This document shows positions 1 through 5,925 of a DNA stretch of 5,925 nucleotides, piece after piece (position 1 is the first letter of the stretch; each line of letters begins with the position of its first letter). Both the position numbers and the translations under genes were made by a program. The notes beneath the pieces are model-generated. The model was not told the origin of the DNA and searched no databases. It saw only the letters and a program-made list of their open reading frames with translations. Source of the DNA: Betaproteobacteria bacterium (lineage in GTDB: Bacteria > Pseudomonadota > Gammaproteobacteria > Burkholderiales > SG8-39); contig QYQC01000108.1 of the NCBI GenBank assembly GCA_007280315.1, forward strand, positions 1 to 5,925. Direction: 5' to 3'.

Positions 1-142
1 ATGCGGCTTACCCCAAGGCCACCACCTTCGGCAACCACCTGTGCCCACCCAACGCCGACGCCATCCAGCGCGCGCTGGATGGCGTCGGCGTTGGGTGGGC
101 ACAGGTGGTTGCCGAAGGTGGTGGCCTTGGGGTAAGCCGCAT
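1..142. repeat. Perfect 142-bp palindrome, probable fold-back artefact at contig end
   Basis: Bases 1-71 are the exact reverse complement of 72-142, with no spacer and no mismatch; the axis lies between 71 and 72. The right arm belongs to hyuB: the minus-strand reading continues in frame from the rest of the gene through ATTFGNHL and DAIQRAL, which fit the HyuB family. Beyond the axis the reading becomes a low-complexity Gly/Val-rich peptide that only back-translates the opposite strand. The axis sits on a short native-looking palindrome, CAGCGCGCGCTG (66-77, codons for QRAL), which could have primed a snap-back. I infer that 1-71 is not genomic sequence in this place. A genuine hairpin telomere or inverted duplication is possible but less likely, because the arm is conserved coding sequence. 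Confidence 0.9.
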
Positions 143-1127
143 TGAGGATGGTCCCCTCCGGGATCACGATTTCGATCGGCTGCACCATGCCTTCGTTGTG
201 CGGGATATCCGGATTCACCATCTGCAGCAGGGTGAGGATGGTGGCTGATGCGCTGGAGGTGAAGGTGCCGTTGACGAAACCGTTGGTCTGGGCGTCGGTG
301 CGCGAGTAGTCGAACTTGATCGATTTGTCCTTGACCTCGATGTCCACCCGTATGGTGAACTTGGAGCCTTCGTGGCGGCCGTCGTAATAGACGTAGCCTT
401 CGCCTGCATAATTGCCGTTCGGAATCTTGCCGATCTCCGCTTCCATCATCCTGCGCGTGGCATCGAACAGCGCCTGTTTGTGCGCGTCGTAGCTGTCCAC
501 GCCGTACTTGGCCAGCAGTTCGAGCAGGCGGCGCTCGCCCACGGTACAGGCGCCCATCTCCGCCTTCATGTCGTGCTGTACGATGTCCAGCCTGACATTG
601 GCGAAAATCAGGTCCCATACGTCCTTTCTGAGCTTGCCTTTCTCGACCACTTTCACCGGCGGGATGCGCAGGCCCTCCTGCCACACTTCGACCGCATTCG
701 GGTTGTAGCCACCGGCGACGTTGCCGCCGATGTCGGCCTGGTGTCCCTTCACCGCGGTCCAGGCGACCAGCCTGCCGTCGAGAAATACCGGCTTGAACGC
801 GGCGACATCGTTGTTCTGGTTGCCCAGGCTGAATACGTCATTGTGGAAAATCACATCGCCCGGATATATTTCGTCGCCAAAATACTTTTTGATGTATTTG
901 CACACCGGCGCCAGCGAGAACGCGAGTATCGGCAGGTTTTCCGTCTGTTCGAGCATATTGCCGTCGCCGTCGTAGACGCCGGTAACGTAGTCCTTGGCTT
1001 CGCACAGGATGGGCGAGCGCGTGGTCTGCGCCATGGATATGCTCATTTCGTCCGTGATTGACTTGAACGTGCGGGCGTAGACCGAGAGCAGGATCGGATC
1101 GATTTTGCCGTTGGCTTTGGTGCTCAT
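1..1127 (-). CDS. hyuB: Hydantoinase B/oxoprolinase-family subunit (HyuB-like), 3' end missing
   Basis: This is the catalytic, metal-binding type of subunit that works with a HyuA-type ATPase in hydantoinases, 5-oxoprolinases and acetone/acetophenone carboxylases. The start is the ATG at 1127, preceded by GGAGG seven bases upstream, and it overlaps the hyuA stop as ATGA, so translation is probably coupled. Family features are HND at 95-97, KGHQADIGG at 127-135, the GNYAGEG stretch near 238-244, NG-F-NGTF around 282-289 and ATTFGNHL at 335-342. About 352 residues are reliable; the family is usually over 500, so roughly a third is missing. Residues after R352 come from the fold-back palindrome and should be ignored. 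In acetone carboxylase I recall a His-Asp-His metal site with spacing 0/+3/+25; here the same spacing gives Q104, D107 and H129, so the first ligand is replaced. Whether this is a hydantoinase, an amidase or a carboxylase cannot be settled from the sequence. The symbol is a family label. Confidence 0.9.
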   Translation of the reverse strand, partial: MSTKANGKIDPILLSVYARTFKSITDEMSISMAQTTRSPILCEAKDYVTGVYDGDGNMLEQTENLPILAFSLAPVCKYIKKYFGDEIYPGDVIFHNDVFSLGNQNNDVAAFKPVFLDGRLVAWTAVKGHQADIGGNVAGGYNPNAVEVWQEGLRIPPVKVVEKGKLRKDVWDLIFANVRLDIVQHDMKAEMGACTVGERRLLELLAKYGVDSYDAHKQALFDATRRMMEAEIGKIPNGNYAGEGYVYYDGRHEGSKFTIRVDIEVKDKSIKFDYSRTDAQTNGFVNGTFTSSASATILTLLQMVNPDIPHNEGMVQPIEIVIPEGTILNAAYPKATTFGNHLCPPNADAIQRALDGVGVGWAQVVAEGGGLGVSR

Positions 1128-3250
1128 GTGCTGGCCTCCGTTTCTTGTTGCAGGCAGCTCTTTACCAGGTCCTCGCGGCCCTTCTGGTAAAGGGCAAAAG
1201 AGCCGTAGGCATCGACGACGCAATCGTATGAGGCGCTGACGAATATGGCGGTGGTCTCCTGTTCGATCATCACCGGACCTTCCAGCCGGTTTCCAAAACG
1301 CATTTTGTGCCCGTCATAGACCGGAATCTCGCTGAACGCATCGTTCTCGGGGATATAGACGCGGCGCCGGCCCTTGGCCGCCGCCGAGGGATCCGCGCCT
1401 GCCCAGGATTCTTCCCGGTAGTGCGGCTTTTCGGTGCGGCCGATTGCCTGCACCCGCACATTGATGATTTCCACCGGCGTGTCTTCCTGCTCCAGCGAAT
1501 AGCCATAGAGCCGGTTGTGTTCGGCATGAAACGCGCCGGCGATCGCCGCCGTGTCGTGGCGCTCGATCAGTTCGCGCGGCACCAGGAACGAAACCTCGTG
1601 ATATTGCTTGATATAGCGGCAGTCGAATCTGACTTCAAAGCGGCGCTTCGCTTCGGCGATGCGCTCTTCGGCGAGCTGGCGCGCGCCGTCGCGCGACATG
1701 TCGTCGATGATGTGCGTTAGTTTGGTCCAGTCGATCCCGCCAAGGCGCGCGACGAAGGTGCGTACGAAGTCGTGTTTCAACTCGCTCATGAGCATGCCGA
1801 AGGCGCACAACACGGAGGATTCCCGCGGCACGATCTGCAGCGGAATTTCAAGCTCGTTGCAAATGAGGCAGGAGTGGATGGGGCCGGCGCCGCCTGCCGG
1901 GATGAACGGAAACTCGCGCGGATCGAAGCCACGCTTGATGGTGACTTCGCGCACACCCTGGGCCATGTTGTTGCAGGCCACGCGATAGATGCCGGCAGCC
2001 GCCTGCTCGATGGTGAGTCCCATCGGTTTGGCGATGTGCGTCTCGATCGCCGCGCGCGCCGCGGCGACGTTGAGTTTCATTTTTCCGCCGGCGAAGAAAT
2101 CCGGATCGAGGTAACCCAGCACCACGTTGGCATCGGTAGTGGCGGGCAGCGTGCCGCCCTTCATGTAGCAGGCCGGACCGGGGTCGGCGCCGGCGCTCTG
2201 CGGCCCCACGCGCAACAGCCCGCCCTCATCGAGCCAGCCAATGGAGCCGCCGCCCGCGCCGATAGTGTGGATGTCCAGCATCGGCAGCGCGATTTTTCGG
2301 CGGGCGATTTCGCCGTCGTTCTTGATCATCGGCGTACCGACCGCGACTGACGCTTCGAAGCTGGTGCCGCCCATGTCGGTGGTAATGCATTTGTCCTGGC
2401 CATGCACGCGAACGTAGAACAAGCCCGCGATCGGTCCGCCGGCCGGTCCGGAGAGCAGGGTGAGGGCAGCTTTTTCGCGCGCCAGCTGTGGTGAAATGAC
2501 GCCGCCGTTGGATTGCATGATCAGCAGCAGGCCGTTGAAACCGATTTCCTTCAACCGGCCGACGAGCTGGTCGAGATAATGGTTGAGCTTGGGACCGACG
2601 TAGGAGTTGAGCGCGGTGGTGCTGACGCGCTCGTAGAAGCGGATCGAAGGCAGGACATCGGTCGAAACGCTGAGGTAGGCCTGCGGCATCTCGCGCCGCA
2701 CCGCTGCAGCTGCCGCCTGCTCGTGCGCGGGATTGGCGAAGGAATTCATGAAGCAGATCGACACTGCCTGCACGCCTTCCTGCTTGAATATGTCGAGCGC
2801 CTGCTTCACCTGCTCCAGGTTAAGCGGCGCGGTCTCTGCCCCGTTTCGATCGATGCGACCCTCAATGCCGGCGCGCAAATAGCGCGGCACCAGCGGCTTC
2901 ACGTTGACGTAGCGGTTGTTGTACTGTTCCTCGCGGATGCCGCGTCGCATTTCCAGGGCGTCGCGCACCCCCTGGGTGGTGAGCAGGCCGCATTTGGCGC
3001 CGGTACCGGTCAGGGTGGCATTGGTCGTCACGGTCGTGCCGTGGACTATGGTGTCGATGGTGGATACGAATGCCGCCAGCGATACCGATGGGGTCATCGC
3101 TGCGGCGATGTCGGCAAGACCGTTCACCACGGCAATCGACGGATCGCCGGGTGTAGACAGCGTCTTGAAAATGGCCGGTTCCTCGCCGTCGCGGGTGAGG
3201 ACAAAATCGGTGAAAGTGCCGCCGACGTCGATGCCGATCTTTAGCGCCAT
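1124..3250 (-). CDS. hyuA: Hydantoinase A/oxoprolinase-family ATPase subunit (HyuA-like)
   Basis: The protein is 708 residues, full length for the family. It is the ATP-binding partner of HyuB; in characterised relatives it phosphorylates the substrate, or bicarbonate/ketone in the carboxylases, in the cytoplasm. Visible motifs in order are the N-terminal phosphate-binding GIDVGGTFTDF (6-16), HGTTVTTNA (70-78), MQSNGG (245-250), LSGPAGG (266-272), TDMGGTSFE (291-299), HTIGAGGGS (328-336), SAGADPGPACY (352-362), GFDPREF (441-447) and PAGGAGPIH (451-459). This is the order of the Hydantoinase_A N-terminal and central domains plus the C-terminal region, and no core motif is broken. I chose the ATG at 3250 because it puts MALKIGIDVGG at the N-terminus, as is usual, and has GGAG eight bases upstream. 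A longer reading from TTG at 3304 would add 18 Arg/Ala-rich residues from inside a hairpin repeat. The stop overlaps the hyuB start. The start overlaps the stop of a possible small frame upstream (TGATG). The substrate is unknown. Confidence 0.95.
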   Translation of the reverse strand: MALKIGIDVGGTFTDFVLTRDGEEPAIFKTLSTPGDPSIAVVNGLADIAAAMTPSVSLAAFVSTIDTIVHGTTVTTNATLTGTGAKCGLLTTQGVRDALEMRRGIREEQYNNRYVNVKPLVPRYLRAGIEGRIDRNGAETAPLNLEQVKQALDIFKQEGVQAVSICFMNSFANPAHEQAAAAAVRREMPQAYLSVSTDVLPSIRFYERVSTTALNSYVGPKLNHYLDQLVGRLKEIGFNGLLLIMQSNGGVISPQLAREKAALTLLSGPAGGPIAGLFYVRVHGQDKCITTDMGGTSFEASVAVGTPMIKNDGEIARRKIALPMLDIHTIGAGGGSIGWLDEGGLLRVGPQSAGADPGPACYMKGGTLPATTDANVVLGYLDPDFFAGGKMKLNVAAARAAIETHIAKPMGLTIEQAAAGIYRVACNNMAQGVREVTIKRGFDPREFPFIPAGGAGPIHSCLICNELEIPLQIVPRESSVLCAFGMLMSELKHDFVRTFVARLGGIDWTKLTHIIDDMSRDGARQLAEERIAEAKRRFEVRFDCRYIKQYHEVSFLVPRELIERHDTAAIAGAFHAEHNRLYGYSLEQEDTPVEIINVRVQAIGRTEKPHYREESWAGADPSAAAKGRRRVYIPENDAFSEIPVYDGHKMRFGNRLEGPVMIEQETTAIFVSASYDCVVDAYGSFALYQKGREDLVKSCLQQETEAST

Positions 3251-3537
3251 CAGATGTGCTCCGAACCGAGTGCGACGAAGGGCTTTGCGCGCTGCGCGCG
3301 CCAACCGTGTCTTCCGTACGGATAGAAAACATCCGTACGGAAGACACGGTTATTGGTAAAACCAGGACGCATCTGTTTTTTCTCCAACATCGTCGAATGC
3401 GCGCGGATGGTTTCATCATCCGTGCGCAGGCGACGATCCGCGCGGACTGTTTTTTGTCCGCGCAAATTCGTAACCTCGCAACAAGGGGAAGCTCGATTGC
3501 CGTTGCTGTTGAAGGTTGGCATGGGTCTTTTTGTCAC
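3250..3537 (-). CDS. Possible 95-codon bridging ORF across the ligase-hyuA gap
   Basis: One open frame fills the whole gap. It begins with GTG at 3537, overlapping the ligase stop as GTGA, and has GGAG eight bases upstream. It ends in a TGA whose last base is the A of the hyuA ATG (TGATG). An internal ATG at 3372 with GGAG nine bases upstream would give a 40-residue version ending in ALGSEHI. The predicted product is Arg-rich and polar, with no membrane segment, no signal peptide and no domain I recognise. Three hairpins of a repeat family lie inside it, which argues that the frame may be open by chance. In its favour, both junctions have the form expected of translationally coupled genes. 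It may be a small protein, a leader that carries ribosomes to hyuA, or not translated at all. Confidence 0.22.
   Translation of the reverse strand: MTKRPMPTFNSNGNRASPCCEVTNLRGQKTVRADRRLRTDDETIRAHSTMLEKKQMRPGFTNNRVFRTDVFYPYGRHGWRAQRAKPFVALGSEHI
3280..3361 (+). repeat. Copy A of an ~82-bp hairpin repeat (21-bp perfect stem)
   Basis: The main hairpin pairs 3303-3323 with 3331-3351: 21 perfect base pairs around a 7-base loop, AGAAAAC. Each arm contains the internal palindrome CCGTACGG. Beside it lies a GC hairpin, GCGCGC-T-GCGCGC (3287-3299). The whole unit is found again in opposite orientation at 5145-5229. It shares the outer ends AACCGTG/CACGGTT, the core around GTACGGATAGAAA, the GC hairpin and the TAAAA tail. 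The inner stem segments differ: TCTTCC/GGAAGA here. It lies 30 bases upstream of the hyuA start, so in a transcript it would be a very stable structure just before that gene's ribosome-binding site. No T-run follows on the minus strand, so it is not a typical intrinsic terminator. Confidence 0.88.
3398..3428 (-). repeat. Hairpin C of the same loop-core family
   Basis: The arms TGCGCGCGGATG (3398-3409) and CATCCGTGCGCA (3417-3428) pair over 12 positions, one of them G-T, around a 7-base loop. Read on the minus strand, its centre is CGGATGATGAAACCATCCG, very close to the centre of copies A and B. It lacks their AACCGTG ends and their GC side hairpin. It lies in the ligase-hyuA gap between copy A and hairpin E. 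Confidence 0.7.
3440..3463 (-). repeat. Hairpin E of the same loop-core family
   Basis: GCGCGGAC (3440-3447) pairs perfectly with GTCCGCGC (3456-3463) around an 8-base loop that is A-rich on the minus strand (AAAAAACA). The minus-strand centre CGGACAAAAAACAGTCCG resembles the cores of the other four hairpins. It is about 70 bases downstream of the ligase stop. The A-run lies in the loop of the gene-sense strand and no T-run follows the stem, so I do not call it a terminator. Confidence 0.6.
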
Positions 3538-5057
3538 CTTCCGATCTCCTGTGCGACCATCTGACGCAGGTCTTCCTTTCGCACCTTGCCCAGTGCGGTC
3601 TTCGGCAATTCACCGACGAACACGACGTCCTTCGGATGCTTGTAGCGGGCGAGGCGACCTTCGAGCAGTTGCAGCACTGCCTCCCGCGTCAGGGTGTGTC
3701 CGGCCTTCGGCGCCACCACGGCAACCACGATTTCGCCCCAGCGTTCGTCGAGGCGACCGACGACGGACGCTTCGGCGATGTCCTGGCATTCCGCCAGCAG
3801 ATTCTCTATCTCGGCCGGGTAAATGTTTTCGCCGCCGGAAATGATCATCTCCTTCCTGCGGCCGTCAACGTAGAGAAAACCCTCGGCATCCAGATGCCCC
3901 ATGTCGCCCGAGTGGAACCAGCCGTCGACGAGCGCCGCCGCGGTCTCCTGCGGCGCATTCCAGTAAGCGCTCATCACATTGGGGCCGCGCACCAGGATTT
4001 CGCCGCTTTCGCCTTGCGCCACGTCTTTGCCGGATTCATCGACGACGCGCAGTTCGCAGTGTGCGGCGGCCTTCCCGGTTGATCCTGCTTTGCGCGCCGC
4101 ATCTGCGGCCTTGAGGCAGACTGCGATCGGGCAGGTTTCAGTGGAACCATAGATCTGCACCAGCGGCACGCCGCGCGCGTGCACCGCACGGATAATCCGC
4201 GCCGGCACGATGGTGGAGCCGGTGGTGATCATGCGCAGGCTGGAGAAATCCGCGCTCGCCCAGCGCGGGCTTGCCATCATCATGTCCAGTTGCGCCGGAA
4301 CCAGCACCGTCAGCGTAATGCGCTCGCGCTCGATCGCATCGAAGCAGGCATCTGCGTCGAACTTCGGATGCAATACGACGGTACAACCCATCTTCAGCGC
4401 GGGCGTGGTCAGATTGTTGAGTCCGCCGACGTGGAACAGCGGCAGGGTATTGAGTATTCGATCTTCGGGCACCAGGTCGTGCAGTTCGGTGCAGTTGGCG
4501 GCGTTCCAGGCAATGGCGTTCTGGCTGAGGACTACGCCTTTGGGCTTGCCGGTCGAGCCGGAGGTATAGCAGATGAGTAGCGGCGTTGCCGGATCGACTC
4601 CGGCGCCATTCGGGGCAGGGCCGGTCGCGCGCGCGAGAAAATCGCCGTGTTCGATCCAGCCGGGTCGCGCCGGTCCGAAGGCGATTGCCGTCAGCGCGGG
4701 CAGGGACGACTTGAATGCGTCGATTTGCTCGATGAACTGCGGTTCGACAAACAACAGGGAGGGCGGGCAATGCTCCAGCATTTGTCGGTGCTCGGGGCCG
4801 GCGAGGCGCCAGTTGAGCGGCATGAACAACACGCCACGCCGCGCGCAGGCAAACAGCAGCGCGAGCATTTCCGGGCTATTGACGCCGAGATATGCCGCGC
4901 AGTCTCCGCGCTTGAGGCCGGACGCCGCCATCGCCGAGGCCAGACTGCTCACCTGTCCTGCAAACGCGCCATAGGAAAGGTCGCGTCCGGGAAAGCGAAT
5001 CGCCGTCCGCCCGGGTGTGAGCCGGGCATGGCGGTCGATCCACTCGGACAGGTCCAT
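3534..5057 (-). CDS. AMP-forming acyl-CoA ligase (ANL superfamily)
   Basis: This 507-residue cytoplasmic enzyme should adenylate a carboxylic acid with ATP and transfer it to CoA. The length is typical for a short or medium acyl or aryl acid CoA ligase. Motifs in order are the P-loop-like YTSGSTGKPKG (164-174), LPLFHVGG (205-212), YGSTET (303-308), GWFHSGDMG (379-387) with the ribose-binding Asp, the hinge and A8 region DGRRKEMIISGGENIYP (398-414), and PKTALGK (485-491), whose K491 is the expected catalytic lysine. All look intact. The ATG at 5057 is supported by GGAG seven bases upstream and by the usual MDLSEWIDRHA-type N-terminus. It is 199 bases from the thiolase stop and 283 from hyuA, with hairpin repeats in both gaps. 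Next to HyuA/HyuB and a thiolase, a beta-keto acid such as acetoacetate or an aroylacetate is a reasonable substrate guess, but the sequence does not show it. A fatty or aromatic acid is equally possible. Confidence 0.95.
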   Translation of the reverse strand: MDLSEWIDRHARLTPGRTAIRFPGRDLSYGAFAGQVSSLASAMAASGLKRGDCAAYLGVNSPEMLALLFACARRGVLFMPLNWRLAGPEHRQMLEHCPPSLLFVEPQFIEQIDAFKSSLPALTAIAFGPARPGWIEHGDFLARATGPAPNGAGVDPATPLLICYTSGSTGKPKGVVLSQNAIAWNAANCTELHDLVPEDRILNTLPLFHVGGLNNLTTPALKMGCTVVLHPKFDADACFDAIERERITLTVLVPAQLDMMMASPRWASADFSSLRMITTGSTIVPARIIRAVHARGVPLVQIYGSTETCPIAVCLKAADAARKAGSTGKAAAHCELRVVDESGKDVAQGESGEILVRGPNVMSAYWNAPQETAAALVDGWFHSGDMGHLDAEGFLYVDGRRKEMIISGGENIYPAEIENLLAECQDIAEASVVGRLDERWGEIVVAVVAPKAGHTLTREAVLQLLEGRLARYKHPKDVVFVGELPKTALGKVRKEDLRQMVAQEIGR

Positions 5058-5075
5058 CTGCCTACTCCAAAATCA

Positions 5076-5103
5076 TGCGCGGACGAAAAACCATCCGTGC
5101 GCA
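5076..5103 (+). repeat. Hairpin D of the same loop-core family
   Basis: TGCGC plus GGA (5076-5083) pairs with TCCG plus GCGCA (5094-5103), giving eight pairs with a two-base bulge and the loop CGAAAAACCA. On the plus strand the centre, CGGACGAAAAACCATCCG, matches the cores of the other hairpins. CATCCGTGCGCA (5092-5103) is also an exact 12-base match to the right arm of hairpin C. It ends about 20 bases before the ligase start and just upstream of its ribosome-binding site. Confidence 0.6.
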
Positions 5104-5144
5104 ATCAACGATCTTGTATAAGAGTCACCCCAAACCGCACTTGC

Positions 5145-5229
5145 TTTTATCCATAACCGTGCTTTTTGGTACGAATGGTTTCTATCCGTACCAAAAAGCA
5201 CGGTTGGCGCGCGCGAGCGCGCAATGGCC
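5145..5229 (-). repeat. Copy B of the hairpin repeat (19-bp perfect stem)
   Basis: The arms 5155-5173 and 5187-5205 pair perfectly over 19 bases around a 13-base loop. On the minus strand the unit aligns end to end with copy A. It has a GC hairpin (GCGCGC, TC, GCGCGC), then AACCGTG, then a variable segment CTTTTTG, then a 23-base core with only two differences from copy A, then CAAAAAG, CACGGTT and a TAAAA tail. The variable segments replace TCTTCC/GGAAGA of copy A but remain exactly complementary to each other. The unit sits between the thiolase stop and the ligase start. Confidence 0.88.
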
Positions 5230-5256
5230 GCTCTGGACATACGACTGAGAAGGAAA

Positions 5257-5925
5257 CTATGCGTCGCACACCTCAAGTACAACGGCCATCGCCGTATCCC
5301 CCGCGGCGCAGCCGGTGAACAATCCATATCCGCCGCCGCGCAGCGCCAATTCCTCGATCAACTCGATGATTGCGCGCGTACCCATGGGCGCCTGCGGGTG
5401 GCCCCAGACGAGCGAGCAACCGTAGTTGTTCATTTTCATCAGGTCGGTCTTGGTCTGCCGCGCAAAAAAAATGTCGTTCACTGCGAACGGGTTGTGTGTC
5501 TTGATCGCGGCCAGATCGCTGAAGCTGCGGCCTGCCTGATCCAGAGCGCGCTGTGCCGCCGGTACCGTTGCCTCCGGCATGTACGCAAGCTCCGCGCGGG
5601 CCATGCCAAATCCCTGCAGGCGTACTGCGATTTTCGGATTCGCCGACAGCTCCCGCGCTTTGTCGCGACTGGTGAGAATGATGGCAGCGTTGCCATCGGC
5701 AGGATGGGTCTGGCCGCCGTAGGTGACGCTGCCGCCTTCGGCCACTGGTTTCAGTTTTGCCAGCCCTTCCGCGGTCGAAGTGGATACGCCTTCGTCGCCC
5801 TCGAGCGTGCTGGCGGTTTTCTTGAAATTGGCGGCGGGCACGGCGAAGGGCAGGGTCATGAAACGTTTGAGAAAGGCTGCGCCGTCCTGCAGCGCTTCGC
5901 GATATTGCTGCTCACGGCGCAATAC
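5257..5925 (-). CDS. Thiolase-family acyltransferase, C-terminal part
   Basis: The last 222 residues of a thiolase-type enzyme are visible; the family is about 390 residues, so the N-terminal domain with the nucleophilic Cys lies beyond the right edge. Thiolases cleave beta-ketoacyl-CoA with CoA, or run the reverse condensation. Counting from the first complete codon in the window, the clues are DGNAA (77-81), which fits the DGAAA region, HNPF (144-147) at the place of the NEAF/HDCF catalytic loop, NNYGCSLVWGHP (166-177) carrying the conserved GHP with H176, and TGCAAGD (204-210) with C206 as the expected second catalytic Cys. The stop is TAG at 5257. A TTG at 5922 could be read as a start, but it falls in the middle of the fold and is surely internal. 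HNPF and CAAGD depart from the textbook NEAF and CxGxG forms, so this is a divergent subfamily and its substrate is unknown. In the cluster it could supply the last step after ligase activation. Confidence 0.88.
   Translation of the reverse strand, partial: VLRREQQYREALQDGAAFLKRFMTLPFAVPAANFKKTASTLEGDEGVSTSTAEGLAKLKPVAEGGSVTYGGQTHPADGNAAIILTSRDKARELSANPKIAVRLQGFGMARAELAYMPEATVPAAQRALDQAGRSFSDLAAIKTHNPFAVNDIFFARQTKTDLMKMNNYGCSLVWGHPQAPMGTRAIIELIEELALRGGGYGLFTGCAAGDTAMAVVLEVCDA

Noticed and set aside
1..142. Hairpin telomere of a linear replicon
   Set aside because: The arm is conserved hyuB coding sequence interrupted mid-gene and no protelomerase or telomere features are seen; a fold-back artefact explains it more simply.
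372..1061. 229-codon plus-strand open frame opposite hyuB
   Set aside because: It lies entirely antisense to hyuB, whose reading shows clear family motifs. The plus-strand product has no recognisable domain, and long antisense frames are common in GC-rich genes.
2513..3244. 243-codon plus-strand open frame opposite hyuA
   Set aside because: It is antisense to the N-terminal half of hyuA, with a His/Arg-rich product and no motifs; a shadow of the real gene.
3251..3304. N-terminal extension of hyuA from TTG at 3304
   Set aside because: It would start inside the stem of copy A and add an Arg/Ala-rich tail. The ATG at 3250 has a good ribosome-binding site and the family-typical N-terminus.
3440..3463. 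Intrinsic terminator after the ligase
   Set aside because: The A/T run is in the loop, not after the stem, in the direction of transcription of the ligase.
5115..5120. TATACA on the minus strand upstream of the ligase as a -10 box
   Set aside because: No acceptable -35 hexamer was found at 16-18 bases, so a promoter here cannot be supported.
5073..5327. 84-codon minus-strand frame between thiolase and ligase
   Set aside because: Its start lies inside the thiolase in another frame, it reads through repeat copy B, and no convincing start signal or domain is seen.

Overview
The window reads as four protein genes on the minus strand, in transcription order (right to left): the C-terminal part of a thiolase, an AMP-forming acyl-CoA ligase, a hydantoinase A/oxoprolinase-family ATPase subunit (hyuA) and its partner hydantoinase B-family subunit (hyuB), which runs off the left edge. 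The DNA is GC-rich, and the proteins and intergenic style suggest a proteobacterium, perhaps a betaproteobacterium. That assignment is inference from the sequence alone. All plus-strand open frames of any length lie antisense to these genes and look like shadows.

Layout: 1-142 is a perfect, loop-free palindrome of two 71-base arms. It cuts hyuB at residue 352 and looks like a fold-back artefact at a contig end. hyuB (to 1127) and hyuA (1124-3250) overlap by ATGA. A 283-base gap (3251-3533) holds three hairpins and is also open as one 95-codon frame that touches both neighbours (GTGA at one end, TGATG at the other). The ligase is at 3534-5057. A 199-base gap (5058-5256) holds two more hairpins. 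The thiolase occupies 5257-5925 and its start lies outside the window.

How the genes may work together: HyuA/HyuB-type pairs include hydantoinases and 5-oxoprolinases, but also the ATP-dependent acetone and acetophenone carboxylases. With a CoA ligase and a thiolase beside them, the simplest hypothesis is ketone carboxylation to a beta-keto acid, activation to the beta-ketoacyl-CoA, then thiolytic cleavage. Amide or lactam hydrolysis followed by CoA activation is the main alternative. The substrate cannot be read from the sequence.

The most unusual content is in the two gaps. Two ~82-85 bp elements in opposite orientation share outer ends, core and a GC-rich side hairpin, yet have completely different inner stem segments that are still perfectly self-complementary. 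Three further hairpins share the same A-rich loop core, making a five-member family confined to the gaps between these genes.
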